Shown: one piece after another, positions 1-11,100 of the stretch | Numbering within the stretch: position 1 is the stretch's first letter | How the letters are laid out: each line of letters opens with the position of its first letter | Assembly: GCA_045104975.1 (NCBI GenBank) | Contig: JBGCCY010000125.1 | Location: forward strand, 1 to 63,731 | Reading direction: 5' to 3' | DNA from: CAJQQY01 sp045104975 | Lineage (GTDB): Bacteria > Bacteroidota > Bacteroidia > Chitinophagales > Saprospiraceae | Length of the DNA: 63,731 nucleotides | The notes under the pieces: generated by a model | Seen by the model: only the letters and a program-made list of their open reading frames with translations | Database searches by the model: none | Told to the model about the DNA's origin: nothing | Position numbers and translations under genes: made by a program

Positions 1-2100
1 GGAATATCATAAATATTTGGATCAGTTGTATCTTGTACTTGAATCACTTGAACTTGAATATCTGTCCTTCCACAGTTATCAGTTGCTGTCCATGTTCGAG
101 TTAAAGTATAAGTATCATCACAAGATCCATCAGTTCTAACTTCTACAAAATCAATCGTTACATCATCATCACAATTATCAATTGCTTCTGGTGTTGCTGG
201 TGCTGGAACTAAGTCGCACTCAACTGTTACATTCCCAGGAACTCCAATTAATTCTGGATCAGTTGTATCTTGAATTGTAATTATTTGAACTTGAACATCT
301 GCATTGCCACAGTTGTCTATCGCAGTCCAAGTTCGGGTTAAAGTGTAAGTATCATCGCAAGATCCATCAGTTCTAACTTCTACAAAATCAATCGTTACAT
401 CATCATCACAATTATCAGTTGCTGTTGGAGTTGCTGGATTTGGTACCGCATCACATTCAACTGTTTCATTCACAGGTACTCCAATCAAAATTGGATCAGT
501 CGTATCTTCAACTGTGATCACTTGTTGTTGAATATCAACATTTCCACAATTATCAGTTGCTTTCCAAATACGAGTTATCGTGTAACTGTTATCAGTACAA
601 GAACCGTTACTCGTTTGAATAGTTTGTTCTGCAAACTCAATCAAAACATCATTATCACAATTGTCAGAAGCAGTTGGACTTGCTGGTGCAGGAATTGCGC
701 TACACTCAACTGTTGCATCAGCAGGAATTCCTGCCAACTCTGGAGAAGTAGTATCAGTAACTGTTACTACTTGAATTGCAGTTGTGATATTTCCACAAGC
801 ATCAGTTGCCGTCCAAGTTCGGATAACGGTATAATTATCTGTACAAACTCCTAATTGCATTTCTTCAGATAAAGTGATCGTTGCGTTGGCATCACAGTTA
901 TCATTAATTTGCAAAGTTGGAGCAGGTTGAAATGCATCACATTCAACTGTCATACTTGCAGGGATGTCCAAAATTTCTGGGCCCGTTGCATCAATCACAG
1001 TTAAAACTTGTGAGTCACTTGAAGTATTACCACAGTTATCTGTCGCAGTCCAAGTTCGAGTTAAAATATAATTATTAGGACAGTTACCATCAGTTCTTAC
1101 TTCAGCAAAAGTAACCGTAACATCATTATCACAATTATCATTTGCGCCAACCGTGGCAGGTGCAGGTACATCATCACAAAGAACCGTATCATCAGCAGGG
1201 GCTGAGATACTTGGATTAGTTGTATCTTCAATAGTTGCTACTTGAGTGTAAGTAGATTGGTTGCCACAGTTATCTGTTGCTGTCCAAACTCTTGTTAAAG
1301 TATAATTATCTGTACAAGATAAGTTTGTTCTAAATTCGTCATTTAAAATAACCGTTACATCAATATCACAGTTATCAGAAACTACTGGATTTGGTGGCGT
1401 TAAGTTATCGCTACATTCCAACGTTACGTCAGGTAAGTTGGCAAACACCGGAGGTGTTTGGTCAGCTACATTAATTGTTTGAGTTTCTTGAACTGTATTT
1501 CCACAGTTGTCAGTTGCAATCCAAATACGCTCTAAAGTGTAGTTATCATCGCAAGTTCCATTAATTCTATTTTCATTAAAAGTTACCAAAACATTATTAT
1601 CGCAATTATCAGTTGCAGTTAAATTAGCAGGAGCTGGAACTTCATCACACTCTGCTGCCATATTAGCTGGAGCTGCTTGTAGAACTGGGTTAGTTGTATC
1701 AATTCGAGTAACTAACTGAGTAGCCGTTCTGGCATTTCCACAATCATCAGTTGCAGTCCAAGTTCGAACTAGAGTGGTGTTATCATCACATAATCCAGCT
1801 TGAATATTTTCTGCAAAAACTATATCTAAATCGTTATCGCAAGCATCCATAAAAGAAGGCGGATTGATTGGAGCAGTTTGATCACACTCGATAGTTACAT
1901 TCGCAGGAACATTCATTACATCAGGAGCCGTTTGGTCAATAATACTAATCGTTTGAGTAGTAGTCAAAACACCAGTTCCCGTATTTACAATAGGAGTTGC
2001 TGTCCAAGTTCTTGTAATTACTTCAGGACATGTGCCACTTGAAGCATCATCATAAGTGATATTAAAATCATTCGCAGAAATAGGAGCACTACAACCAGAA
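1..2100 (-). repeat. Tandem HYR-like repeats, period about 240 bp
   Basis: At least nine in-frame repeats of about 79-81 codons follow one another inside the giant gene. Each carries paired Cys residues and a C-terminal D-x-T-x-P motif. The two copies nearest the edge share a run of more than 50 identical bases (about 124-177 and 361-414, offset 237 bp), while older copies agree only at protein level. Confidence 0.85.
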
Positions 2101-4481
2101 GAATTTCCTTCTACTCTTAATCTATCTACACCCCATCCACCTAAGGTAAAGTTACCACCAGGGCCTCTTACTCTAAATCTAATTCTTAAAGTATTTCCAG
2201 CAGCACCAGGTATGATTACATCATCTTCGTTAAAGTCATTAGTTTGCCCATTAACAGATTCGTAAGTATTCAATGTTTCCCAATTACCATTTCCAATTTT
2301 ATACTGTACATCAAGATACTGTGTCGGCGCACCTTCACTAGTATAAAGATCAGATCGAATACAATAATCAATTTGTACATAATCCATACAACAAGCATCA
2401 AAAACAGGAGAAGTTAATCGCCTGTCATAATTATAATACATGTTAGTAAAATCAATAAAAGCATTTGGAGCCAAACCACAACTAGGTGTACATCCTCCAC
2501 CAATCTGCCATCCTTGACCAAATGACCAATCAATTGTTGTAGAGTTATCAAATATCTGATAATCTAATTCATGATAACCAGCGGCTCTTTGGCAAGTACC
2601 TCCGTTATCGCAATCAATCGTAGGATAACCCGTAAAGTTTGGAGAAGTATCATCCAAACAAGTCAAATTAATACTTCCTGGAGAAGTAATCGTACAGTTA
2701 GAAGGCACACAATAATCTGCTGTTACTGTCCAAGTTTGGTCATTACAACCAGTTACGGTATAGCTTTCATCAAAGACCAAACTTCCCCAATTTCCATATT
2801 TTACTCTCCACATAGCACCATCATAAGTATCAACAGTATAACTCCCATTAGCATTAATATTAGTTGTATAAATATCTCCTGTAGGTACCCAATGATATAA
2901 TTCTACTGGACAGTTTCCATTATTTACAATAGTAAGTTTAGGTTCTTTTAAGGTTCCTTCACAATTACATTCAGTTACATATACATCATTATCAGTACAT
3001 GGGTTATTATCATCACAAGATGATCCTACTGTTGCAGGTACATTTGGATTATTTGGTTGACAATCATCATTATCGCAAACACCATCATTATCAGAATCTC
3101 CACCAAGATTTATACATGGATCACAATAAGTAGGATTTAAATTCCATGTTTGATTATTACATCCATTGACTGTATAACTTTCATCAAATACTAAATTATT
3201 CCAATCTCCATTATTTACTCTCCACATTGCTCCCTCATGAGTAGTAACTGTGTAAGATTGTCCAGCTTCAAGATCTGCTATGTAAACATCCCCTGTTGGA
3301 AGCCATTCATAAATCTCTAAGTGACATTCTCCATTATTATTAATTGTTAATTCGACTTCACAAACATCAATACATTCACCAGTTACTTCAACTGCTCCTG
3401 CCAAAACATAAGATTGACCATTTACAGTTTGTCCATTTTGATTATGTCTTGTATCGATTTCTAAAGTTACTTGAGTCGCTCCTGCTGGCACATCATTCAA
3501 AGTCAATTCTAAAATATCCAAACAACATCCTAATGTTGAACTTGGTCCATATACAAATTGCTGAGTATTTACGCCTCCTGCACTTGCTTTTAATAGTAAA
3601 TATCTTCCGTCATCTGTTAATTCTGAAATAGGCACAGCTACTTTAATATCCCTAGTTTCTGTTGCAGCTGGAATATCAAAAGTCAATGTTTCTATATTAT
3701 TATGTCCACTCAAATAAGTAAATACGCCAGATTGCTCGGATGAAGCAACATTTTCCCGAAACAAATAAGCCACCATTGATTGTGCTTTATTTTGATTGGT
3801 CGTATTATAAATACTTGCAGAAGCTGACCCTGGCATAGTTGCTCGGTATACCCAAACATTTGAACTTGAACCTGGCACCTCTTCTCGATAAGCACTAAAA
3901 GGGTTTCCATCATTATCAAAAACCACAATCTGAGGCCCAGGATTACCGCCTTTATATACTACCTCAACTACCGTTTTATAAATATTAGAACTATTCGCAA
4001 AAGTTAAAGTATGAGGCACATCATTAATGATACCTTCTCCAACTATTTCTACCTTTTCTTCACTTTCACAATCAAAATTCCAACTAGTCATAGGAGGATT
4101 ACAATAGACCGGATAAGTCACCCAAGTTTCCTCTGGGCAAAAAGTAGCAATGATATTTTCATCATATACCAAATTATTAAAATCTCCATTGGTCACTCTC
4201 CACATTGCATCTTCTTCCGTTTCAACCGAATAGCTATCTCCTGCCTGAATGATGGTTTCAAATACATCACCTGTCGATAACCATTCGTATAAATACAATG
4301 GACAATCCCCTTTATTTTCAACAGTTAGAGTCAGATCACAATCGTCATCTGAATAAGTTTCAATCTCATTATTGGACAAATCATCTATATTGAAAGATGT
4401 TAGAACCAAGAATAAGCAACAAGAAAGCAAACAGAAAAAGATACCTCTTGGAGTAAAAAAATTGTAAAGTTTTGGAAACAT
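1..4481 (-). CDS. Giant secreted protein with three VHL-beta-like domains and HYR-like repeats, partial (C-terminus beyond the window)
   Basis: The minus frame is open from the ATG at 4479-4481 to the window edge, giving at least 1493 residues with no stop. Residues about 10-30 form a hydrophobic export signal. Three copies of a roughly 70-residue domain lie at about 48-118, 375-445 and 514-585; each has a C-P-(L/V)-x-L-Y-x-W-x-x-T-G-D stretch and then A-M-W-R-V, which matches the beta domain of the VHL tumour suppressor. Residues 460-508 are Asp- and Cys-rich, like calcium-binding TSP3 repeats. About 600-785 resembles a MAM/jelly-roll module. From about 786 on there are nine HYR-like repeats of about 79-81 residues with the core T-A-T-D-N-C-G-N. 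This is seen directly; surface export by T9SS is inferred because the C-terminus is missing. A role as adhesin or matrix protein is likely but unproven. Confidence 0.85.
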   Translation of the reverse strand, partial: MFPKLYNFFTPRGIFFCLLSCCLFLVLTSFNIDDLSNNEIETYSDDDCDLTLTVENKGDCPLYLYEWLSTGDVFETIIQAGDSYSVETEEDAMWRVTNGDFNNLVYDENIIATFCPEETWVTYPVYCNPPMTSWNFDCESEEKVEIVGEGIINDVPHTLTFANSSNIYKTVVEVVYKGGNPGPQIVVFDNDGNPFSAYREEVPGSSSNVWVYRATMPGSASASIYNTTNQNKAQSMVAYLFRENVASSEQSGVFTYLSGHNNIETLTFDIPAATETRDIKVAVPISELTDDGRYLLLKASAGGVNTQQFVYGPSSTLGCCLDILELTLNDVPAGATQVTLEIDTRHNQNGQTVNGQSYVLAGAVEVTGECIDVCEVELTINNNGECHLEIYEWLPTGDVYIADLEAGQSYTVTTHEGAMWRVNNGDWNNLVFDESYTVNGCNNQTWNLNPTYCDPCINLGGDSDNDGVCDNDDCQPNNPNVPATVGSSCDDNNPCTDNDVYVTECNCEGTLKEPKLTIVNNGNCPVELYHWVPTGDIYTTNINANGSYTVDTYDGAMWRVKYGNWGSLVFDESYTVTGCNDQTWTVTADYCVPSNCTITSPGSINLTCLDDTSPNFTGYPTIDCDNGGTCQRAAGYHELDYQIFDNSTTIDWSFGQGWQIGGGCTPSCGLAPNAFIDFTNMYYNYDRRLTSPVFDACCMDYVQIDYCIRSDLYTSEGAPTQYLDVQYKIGNGNWETLNTYESVNGQTNDFNEDDVIIPGAAGNTLRIRFRVRGPGGNFTLGGWGVDRLRVEGNSSGCSAPISANDFNITYDDASSGTCPEVITRTWTATPIVNTGTGVLTTTQTISIIDQTAPDVMNVPANVTIECDQTAPINPPSFMDACDNDLDIVFAENIQAGLCDDNTTLVRTWTATDDCGNARTATQLVTRIDTTNPVLQAAPANMAAECDEVPAPANLTATDNCDNNVLVTFNENRINGTCDDNYTLERIWIATDNCGNTVQETQTINVADQTPPVFANLPDVTLECSDNLTPPNPVVSDNCDIDVTVILNDEFRTNLSCTDNYTLTRVWTATDNCGNQSTYTQVATIEDTTNPSISAPADDTVLCDDVPAPATVGANDNCDNDVTVTFAEVRTDGNCPNNYILTRTWTATDNCGNTSSDSQVLTVIDATGPEILDIPASMTVECDAFQPAPTLQINDNCDANATITLSEEMQLGVCTDNYTVIRTWTATDACGNITTAIQVVTVTDTTSPELAGIPADATVECSAIPAPASPTASDNCDNDVLIEFAEQTIQTSNGSCTDNSYTITRIWKATDNCGNVDIQQQVITVEDTTDPILIGVPVNETVECDAVPNPATPTATDNCDDDVTIDFVEVRTDGSCDDTYTLTRTWTAIDNCGNADVQVQIITIQDTTDPELIGVPGNVTVECDLVPAPATPEAIDNCDDDVTIDFVEVRTDGSCDDTYTLTRTWTATDNCGRTDIQVQVIQVQDTTDPNIYDI

Positions 4482-5087
4482 GATCTTAAATGGTTTAGTA
4501 AAGAATTGGTTTATATTCTATAAAAATTAATTCGTGAAATCTTATTGTTAGTGTTTGTTCTTTGGAAGTAAAAATGAGGAGAAGAGAATCTAAAAAAGTT
4601 AAAAGTCAATTGAAACAGGGGATGTTCCGATTTAGCTAATGCTTTGTCTACAAACTTCTTTTAGTATAAAAATAGGAGGAGGAAATAAGTATTAAAAAAA
4701 TAATAATTAGTCATTTATTTAAGGGAGGAAATGGACTAATTTTAATGTCACACTTTAGGGGACGTGTTTCTTTTCAACCATAAAAATAAACCAATTCCAC
4801 ATCTGTAACAAGCTTATTTCTCTAATTAAGGAAAGCAAAAACCAAGGTCATATTAATCATTTTACAAAGGCATTAGCATAATCTATTCAGCGATAATCTT
4901 TTATACATATTTTTATTTTTTAAATTGAAATAAAATAAATGTTTATTTTTTTTAAAATAATCTCATTTTGTGATTGAGTTTCGGTGAAGAAACCCAAAAT
5001 CAGTTAATTAGGTATTATTCGTTCTGTAAAAGCCATGTTACATTTACTCTATTTCACTAGTCACGAATCTATTTAATTTTATTTTTT
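4482..5087. other. Divergent intergenic region
   Basis: About 600 AT-rich bases separate the giant minus-strand gene from the beta-helix lipoprotein gene on the plus strand, so both promoters should lie here. I see no convincing TTTG / TAnnTTTG promoter pair, no RNA gene and no credible small ORF. Confidence 0.5.
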
Positions 5088-6299
5088 ATGAGCAAAATTA
5101 ACCTCCTCGTTTCTTTTCTTTTATTGACTACATTTTTTTCTTGCAAAAAAAACACAACTAATATTCGCTTGGAAAAAGGCATGGTGATTTCAGAATCAGT
5201 TACGATTTTGGCGGATACTTTTAGAATTAATTCAACTGAAAAATTAGACGAGCCTGCCATTTTAATTCAAGGAGAAAATATTGTGGTGGATTTTCAAGGA
5301 GCTGTTTTAAAAGGCTCAAATGATAAAAAACTCCCCAATACGCTTTATGGAATGGGAATTTTAGTGAAAGGGAAAAATATTGAAATCAAAAACCTCAATC
5401 TTCAAGGTTACTTTATTGGAATTTTAGTAACTCAAGCGGATAATCTAAAAATCAACAATTCTAATCTTAGCTATAATTTCCGATGCAAAAACGGAAATAA
5501 AAACAAAATATATCAATGCTCACAGCCACTTGACAGTAAACTTGGAAAAATCATAGCCGCTGGTTTAATGGTAAATCAAAGTCAAAAAATAGTCTTAGAA
5601 AACAATCAAATTACCCACAACAATACCGGAGTAATTTTAGAATCTGGAGTAACTGGTGAGATCTACAACAATAAAATAACTTTTAACCTAAATGCAGGAA
5701 TAGTCGATATGGGGAATCGTGATTTAATTTTAAAGCATAATTATATCAACTGGAATCGAGGACCTGGCCTTACTTCCTCTTCCGACAGTCGAAATATAAT
5801 CATAGCTTATAATTCTTTGGAACAAAATGCTAGCAATCTTTTTTGGAAAAACGTTAATTTCTCCAATAATCTATTCCCTCAAAAAGTAAAGCCTCGAAAT
5901 ATAGATTCTTTAGAAAAAATTTATCCCCCTCTTTCTAATCCGCAAAATACTGATTTGCCCCTACTACCTTACAAAGGAAAAGAATATTGGTTCGATTCGG
6001 ATTGGGGTTTCTACGATTTCAACTTCCCTGCCATCTGGCTTAGAGAAGTCAACGATGACAAATACACCTTCGCCATTTTCGGTCCAGAAGGCAATTGGAA
6101 AATCGTCAATGGAAATGGTTTTGTTCAAACTTCTCGTCAATCAGGAAGTATTCCTGCCACCATCGTAGCAACTAAAGAAAAAAACGCTAATCCAAAAAAT
6201 TTATCGATTGAATTAGAATTTATTGGAGTCGAATTTACTGACCAATTTGGAAATGTGAATCCTAGAGGAAAAACTGCTAAGTTTAAATTTAAAGATTAA
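5088..6299 (+). CDS. Right-handed parallel beta-helix lipoprotein
   Basis: A 403-residue protein with a lipoprotein signal peptide: a hydrophobic run followed by F-F-S-C, with the lipobox Cys at about residue 19, so it should be anchored in the envelope. Residues about 55-250 contain many short beta-helix rungs (N-N-x-I-x-x-N-x-x-G-I patterns), as in NosD, pectate lyase-type and other carbohydrate-active beta-helix proteins. Residues about 295-403 form a separate Trp- and Phe-rich domain that I do not recognise. No catalytic residues can be assigned, so polysaccharide binding or cleavage is only a suggestion. It stands alone, 293 bases before the TIR cassette, and has no obvious terminator. 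Confidence 0.8.
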   Translation: MSKINLLVSFLLLTTFFSCKKNTTNIRLEKGMVISESVTILADTFRINSTEKLDEPAILIQGENIVVDFQGAVLKGSNDKKLPNTLYGMGILVKGKNIEIKNLNLQGYFIGILVTQADNLKINNSNLSYNFRCKNGNKNKIYQCSQPLDSKLGKIIAAGLMVNQSQKIVLENNQITHNNTGVILESGVTGEIYNNKITFNLNAGIVDMGNRDLILKHNYINWNRGPGLTSSSDSRNIIIAYNSLEQNASNLFWKNVNFSNNLFPQKVKPRNIDSLEKIYPPLSNPQNTDLPLLPYKGKEYWFDSDWGFYDFNFPAIWLREVNDDKYTFAIFGPEGNWKIVNGNGFVQTSRQSGSIPATIVATKEKNANPKNLSIELEFIGVEFTDQFGNVNPRGKTAKFKFKD

Positions 6300-6342
6300 G
6301 ACATATTGGCTTTTTTTACTAGATGTATAAAAGCTAATTTCC

Positions 6343-6373
6343 TTTGTAAAAACAATGTTTTTCCCTACATTTG
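6343..6373 (+). promoter_or_regulatory. Bacteroidota-type promoter for the TIR-STAND-TIR cassette
   Basis: TTTG at 6343-6346 and TACATTTG at 6366-6373 are separated by 19 bases, which matches the -33 / -7 consensus of Bacteroidota sigma-ABfr promoters. Transcription from here would leave a leader of about 210 bases before the ATG at 6593. Confidence 0.6.
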
Positions 6374-6427
6374 AAAGTTACAAAAAACCGAAGAAAGCAA
6401 TCCCCCGTTTATTTTAGCCTTCTTCTT

Positions 6428-6454
6428 GAAATTTATTTAGGAAAAATAAATTTC
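6428..6454 (+). promoter_or_regulatory. Hairpin in the 5' leader of the cassette
   Basis: An 11-bp perfect inverted repeat (gaaatttattt and its complement, 5-base loop) lies about 50 bases after the proposed start of transcription. It is AT-only apart from the closing pair and has no T-tract, so it may be a leader structure or an operator rather than a terminator. Confidence 0.3.
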
Positions 6455-6592
6455 CCAAAGTAAGTACAAACAATAACTTATTAAACATTTTCAATCATTG
6501 TTATTTTATCAAAAATTCAATGATTCCTTGAGAAAACGCCATACCCAGAAGGGAAATATTTTTTAATAAATTATTTCCTAAACATTTTTTTT

Positions 6593-8053
6593 ATGGCGGA
6601 CATATTTTTAAGCTATGGTCATATCGACAATGAAGACCCGGAAGGTTGGGTCAAAGAGCTTGAAGAAAGATTAGAAAAAAGACTGAATTCTCTTTTTGGT
6701 AAAAGAGATAATCGCATCTATATCGATAACGAACAAGATGGAACTAAAATATTAGATGATATGATGAAATCTAATATTGACGATGCTTCCATTTTCCTTA
6801 CTGTCGCATCTCCTGCTTATTTCCAATCAGAATATTGCCTCTACGAAATCGACTATTATATGTCGAAATTAGATACTGAAGATTGCACTCCAGAAGAAAA
6901 AGAAGCACTTCGCAAAAAATTATTATCTCGCATTGTCATTGTTAGAAAACTCGATACAGAGTTTACGCATGATGCTTTGACTAAGCAGATTTATATTAAT
7001 TTTTGTGATGAAGAAGTCAATCGAGAATTTACCAATAATTACCAACCTGATCAATATATTTCTCAAGTTTACGAATTGGCAACTATCCTTTTTAATATTC
7101 TTAAGATAGCAAAAGAGGAAACAAATGAGCTGAAAAATCCTGACGATATTGAAAGGGAAGCACATGAACAAAAACCTAAAATATTCATTGCTGAGCCTGC
7201 GCCAGACAAAAAAGTATATGCGCAAAAATTGGAGAGTCAATTATTAATCGATGGATTTGATGTGATAAAACTTCCTCCCAAACAACGATTAGGAGATGAA
7301 TGGGAAGAGCAAACTAAAGAATATATCATCGGTAATGATTGCCAAACGGTAGTTCATATTTTAGGCAAAAAATTACAATATCAAAACGATACTTCTCTCC
7401 AAGAAATTCAATACGAAGCTGCCAAAGAAGAACGCGACAATATGGAATTCAACCAAATTGTATGGATTCCAAAAGGGAGCGACAATGGCAATAAAATTCA
7501 AAATCAGTTTTATAAAAAACTACGAACGGAACATAGTAAAGTTAGTTCGAATGGTGGTAATGCTGAACTGCTAGAATCCAATTTTGAAAGTTTCAAAAAT
7601 CATTTATTGAAAACTTTAGATGGTATGGACATCCAAGTAGAAAAAGAGATAGCAATAACTATTTCAGACGTGGAAACTAATCAAGAGGAGGAGGAATCCT
7701 TGATTGATATCTACTACCTTTTTCCCTACAAAATACAAGAGCAAGCTTTGGCTCTTTTACAAAATATAAAAAATAAATTCCCACAGTATCGGCTTCGTAC
7801 CGTTCCTAATGTCTCTGCTCTCAAAGACTCGGTGCATCAAAGTTTACTTGCCTCTAGCAGCGCTTATTTAATTTTCCCTGGTGGTAACGGGGACTTCTTA
7901 GAAAAATCGGCAAATGATATTCAATCCAATTGGAAAAAGAATTTCCAAGGGCAAGAAATGATGGGCGATCAATTCAATTATCAAAACAATGTTCTCATCT
8001 TGATCTACCCTATAGCCGATCCTAAGATCACCGATCTTATTTCGTTTTTTTAA
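6593..8053 (+). CDS. TIR-domain protein with two additional TIR-like domains
   Basis: A 486-residue soluble protein. Residues 1-165 are a TIR domain: the first strand reads D-I-F-L-S-Y-G-H, and the position of the catalytic glutamate is kept as E85 in Y-C-L-Y-E-I, so NAD-cleaving activity is possible. Residues about 190-350 (starting P-K-I-F-I-A-E-P) look like the second, non-catalytic TIR-like domain that often follows bacterial TIR or effector domains, with a V-V-H-I-L-G strand. Residues about 365-486 form a third Rossmann-like unit with A-Y-L-I-F-P-G-G. It is followed after 71 bases by the nSTAND1 gene on the same strand, so the two are probably co-transcribed. A role as effector or signalling partner of the STAND protein is inferred. 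Confidence 0.8.
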   Translation: MADIFLSYGHIDNEDPEGWVKELEERLEKRLNSLFGKRDNRIYIDNEQDGTKILDDMMKSNIDDASIFLTVASPAYFQSEYCLYEIDYYMSKLDTEDCTPEEKEALRKKLLSRIVIVRKLDTEFTHDALTKQIYINFCDEEVNREFTNNYQPDQYISQVYELATILFNILKIAKEETNELKNPDDIEREAHEQKPKIFIAEPAPDKKVYAQKLESQLLIDGFDVIKLPPKQRLGDEWEEQTKEYIIGNDCQTVVHILGKKLQYQNDTSLQEIQYEAAKEERDNMEFNQIVWIPKGSDNGNKIQNQFYKKLRTEHSKVSSNGGNAELLESNFESFKNHLLKTLDGMDIQVEKEIAITISDVETNQEEEESLIDIYYLFPYKIQEQALALLQNIKNKFPQYRLRTVPNVSALKDSVHQSLLASSSAYLIFPGGNGDFLEKSANDIQSNWKKNFQGQEMMGDQFNYQNNVLILIYPIADPKITDLISFF

Positions 8054-8124
8054 TCTAGGAACAACCTTGTCGCATTCTTAATAACAACATATTTACAAGT
8101 TAACTACATCAACTCAAGACTTCA

Positions 8125-11100
8125 ATGAATACGGATTCGATACTCAAAAAAATACTCAACAGGTCCAAACAAGATATTAACCCTTACCCTGGTTTACGTC
8201 CATTCCAAATGGACGAACACCCTTACTTTTTTGGAAGAGAAAAACAAACTCGTGAGCTAATAGATATTTTAAAAAAGAATAGATTCATCTCTGTTATCGG
8301 AACTTCTGGTAGCGGCAAATCATCTTTAGTTCGAGCAGGAATGCTTCCTTTTTTATACAAAGGAATGATGTCCGATGATGCTGGAGATTGGTCGATGTGT
8401 ACTTTCCGCCCTGGCGTTGCGCCGATTGATATTTTAGTAGACAAGCTATTTGAACTCTCAAATAAAAACAACGATAACAATACACTTACAAGTAATACAG
8501 ATTTCGAAAAAAAATGGATTAAGCAAACTATTCTTGATAATGACGAAGGCATTTTACATGCTTATCAGCAACTCAATCTCAATGGAAAATTATTATTAGT
8601 CATAGATCAATTTGAAGAGATTTTCAGATATAAAAACGAAGCGGATGACCAAAATGAAATGGCCCGTGCCTTTGTCCATCGACTAATCAAAGCTAGTCGT
8701 CAAAACAAAGAACAAATTTATATCTGCATCACTATGCGATCTGATTTTTTAGGAGATTGTTCTGAATTTTATGACCTGCCCGAGGTCATTAGTAAAGGAA
8801 TGTATCTGGTGCCTCGATTAGAGAGAAATGAACTCAGAAGAGCCATCTCCGCTCCTGCCAAATTGCAAAATGCAACTGTTGATCCTTCGCTTGTTGATCG
8901 ACTCATCAATGACCTCGAAGGAAGACAAGATCAACTCCCACTATTGCAACATGCCTTGATGAGAACCTTTCAAATATGGAAGGATCGAAACGCTCCAGCA
9001 GCATATATTTCTATGACCGATTACCGCAAAAGTGGTACGATGGATCGAGCACTTTCTGATCATGGAGATAGTATTTTAAAAAAATTAAAGGCAGATCACC
9101 CAGACGAAATACAAGCGGAAGAGTATCTAAATATTGCCAAAAAACTTTTTCAATCCATCACTCAAAAATCAGGAGAAAAAGGAATTCGTAGACCTGCTTC
9201 GCTAAAAAAAATAAGTAGAACTATTGGCGTTCCTCAAACTAAAGTCATCAAAGTAATTAATTATTTTAGAGATGAAAAGAACTCACTTTTGATGCCTCCG
9301 ATTGACAAATCAAAACCTCAAACGGTTGATCTAACGCCAGAATCTATTATTGATATTTCACATGAAAGTTTGATGAGAATTTGGCATCGGTTAAAAGATT
9401 GGGTCGAGGAAGAAGAAGAAAAAGGACGAAGATATAAACGCATTTATGATGCCTATCAATTGAACGAAGAGCAATTAGCCTACAAACAAAGTAGTTATCT
9501 CTGGGGCAGAAAATTGAATGTATTTCATAACTACTTAAAAGAAATAAATCCAACCAATGAATGGGCAGAAAGGTACGGAGGAAAGTTAGAACAGGTGACC
9601 AATTATATAGAAAAAAGTTATCGTCGTAAGTACCGAACGATGGCTTCATTATTTGGGTTAAGTGCACTCATAGTGGTAACTTTATTTGCGAGTTACATTG
9701 CAAGTAATCAATATTTAAGATCCTACCTTCAATGTTATAATACTGAAATTGAAGCATCGAAAACAAATGGTTCTCATTCACTTCTTTACTCCATAAAGAC
9801 ACTCAACATTTTAGAAGAGTCCAGTTCTACTTGGGGTAAAAGAGTTTTTGATTTTAAAAATAGATTTTTTGAATCCATGCCTGGTAGTAAAAAGTATGTT
9901 AAAATTTCAACAGAAGAAATGAAACAGCGGGTTCAGGAAAACTTAATTCCTGCTTTTAACCAAGGAACCGTTTACAATAAAAGATTTGATAATATTAAAC
10001 AATTTGCTTTTTCTAATCAAGGCGATCATCTATTCACTATAAATAATAAAAATGAAGTGGAGCGTTGGAACTTGAATAATAAAGAAGAAGAACCTCTCAT
10101 ATTCATTCCTAAATTTAAAAATAATGGAACCCCTTCTAATATTTTTATTTCAAAAGATGATTCAACGGTTTATGTAAGTTTCAACAAACATAATGATGAG
10201 AATTCAACATTTATAGCCATCAAAAATGGAGCAACTTTAAAGAAAAAATATGACTTCGAAGTTCAAACTAAATATAGCAAGTATTCATTTTTAAGTCCCG
10301 ACGAATCATTCATTCATTCTGACCAATTATCTTTAGATTTAAGAAATACGTCTGACGGAAAAGTCTCTGAAAAAATAAAAGAAATCAAAAAAGAATTTCC
10401 AAATGCTAATTCCATTAGTTTCCCAAAAAACAACTCAATTGCTATTATTGAAGACAAAGTAGAAAGGAGTAATGATATAGTTTATTATGTTAGATTTTTG
10501 GAATCTACTCAACCTAAAGAACTTTCAGATTCTCTCTCTAGCAATCATTTTGAGCATGTAGAGTTTCTTGAAAATCAAAATTATTTGATGGCTCAAAATA
10601 GCGAAAGTTTAAAAATTTGGAGTTTCGAAAAATCAGCATTTATTTTCAACAAAAAAGGATATTTTCAATATTCACAAAACAAGAATTATTTTGTTTTAGG
10701 TAAGACTGATGAAAAGAAAATTGAAATAATTGACCTCGCTAATCCAAATGCTCCAATTCAACAATTGGATAAATTAAAAAGATTAGGAAAAGACTATGGG
10801 TTTCCTAATATTCAATTTGGAGTTGACACCACTTTGTTGTTTCCATATTTCAGTAATAAATATTTTTTAAGATTTAAACTACCATTATCACCTTCTGATA
10901 ATGGGAAAACGGTGAAGGTACTTCCTAGAAATACTTTACTTCAAAAAAACTTTACCCCTCAAAAAGATCAAGAATTCATTCGACAAATAAATGATAATAA
11001 TTTTATTGAATTTGATAAGAATATCATCACCAAAAATTCTATTTCAAAATTCAGTTCATCCAAAGAATACTTTGGTAGTCAAAACGAATTAGGAGAATTA

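Noticed and set aside
1..4481. Plus-strand ORFs inside the giant minus-strand gene (for example at 522-854, 2571-2900, 3344-3631)
   Set aside because: They are antisense shadows of a long coding frame with clear domain structure; their translations are low-complexity and have no start context.
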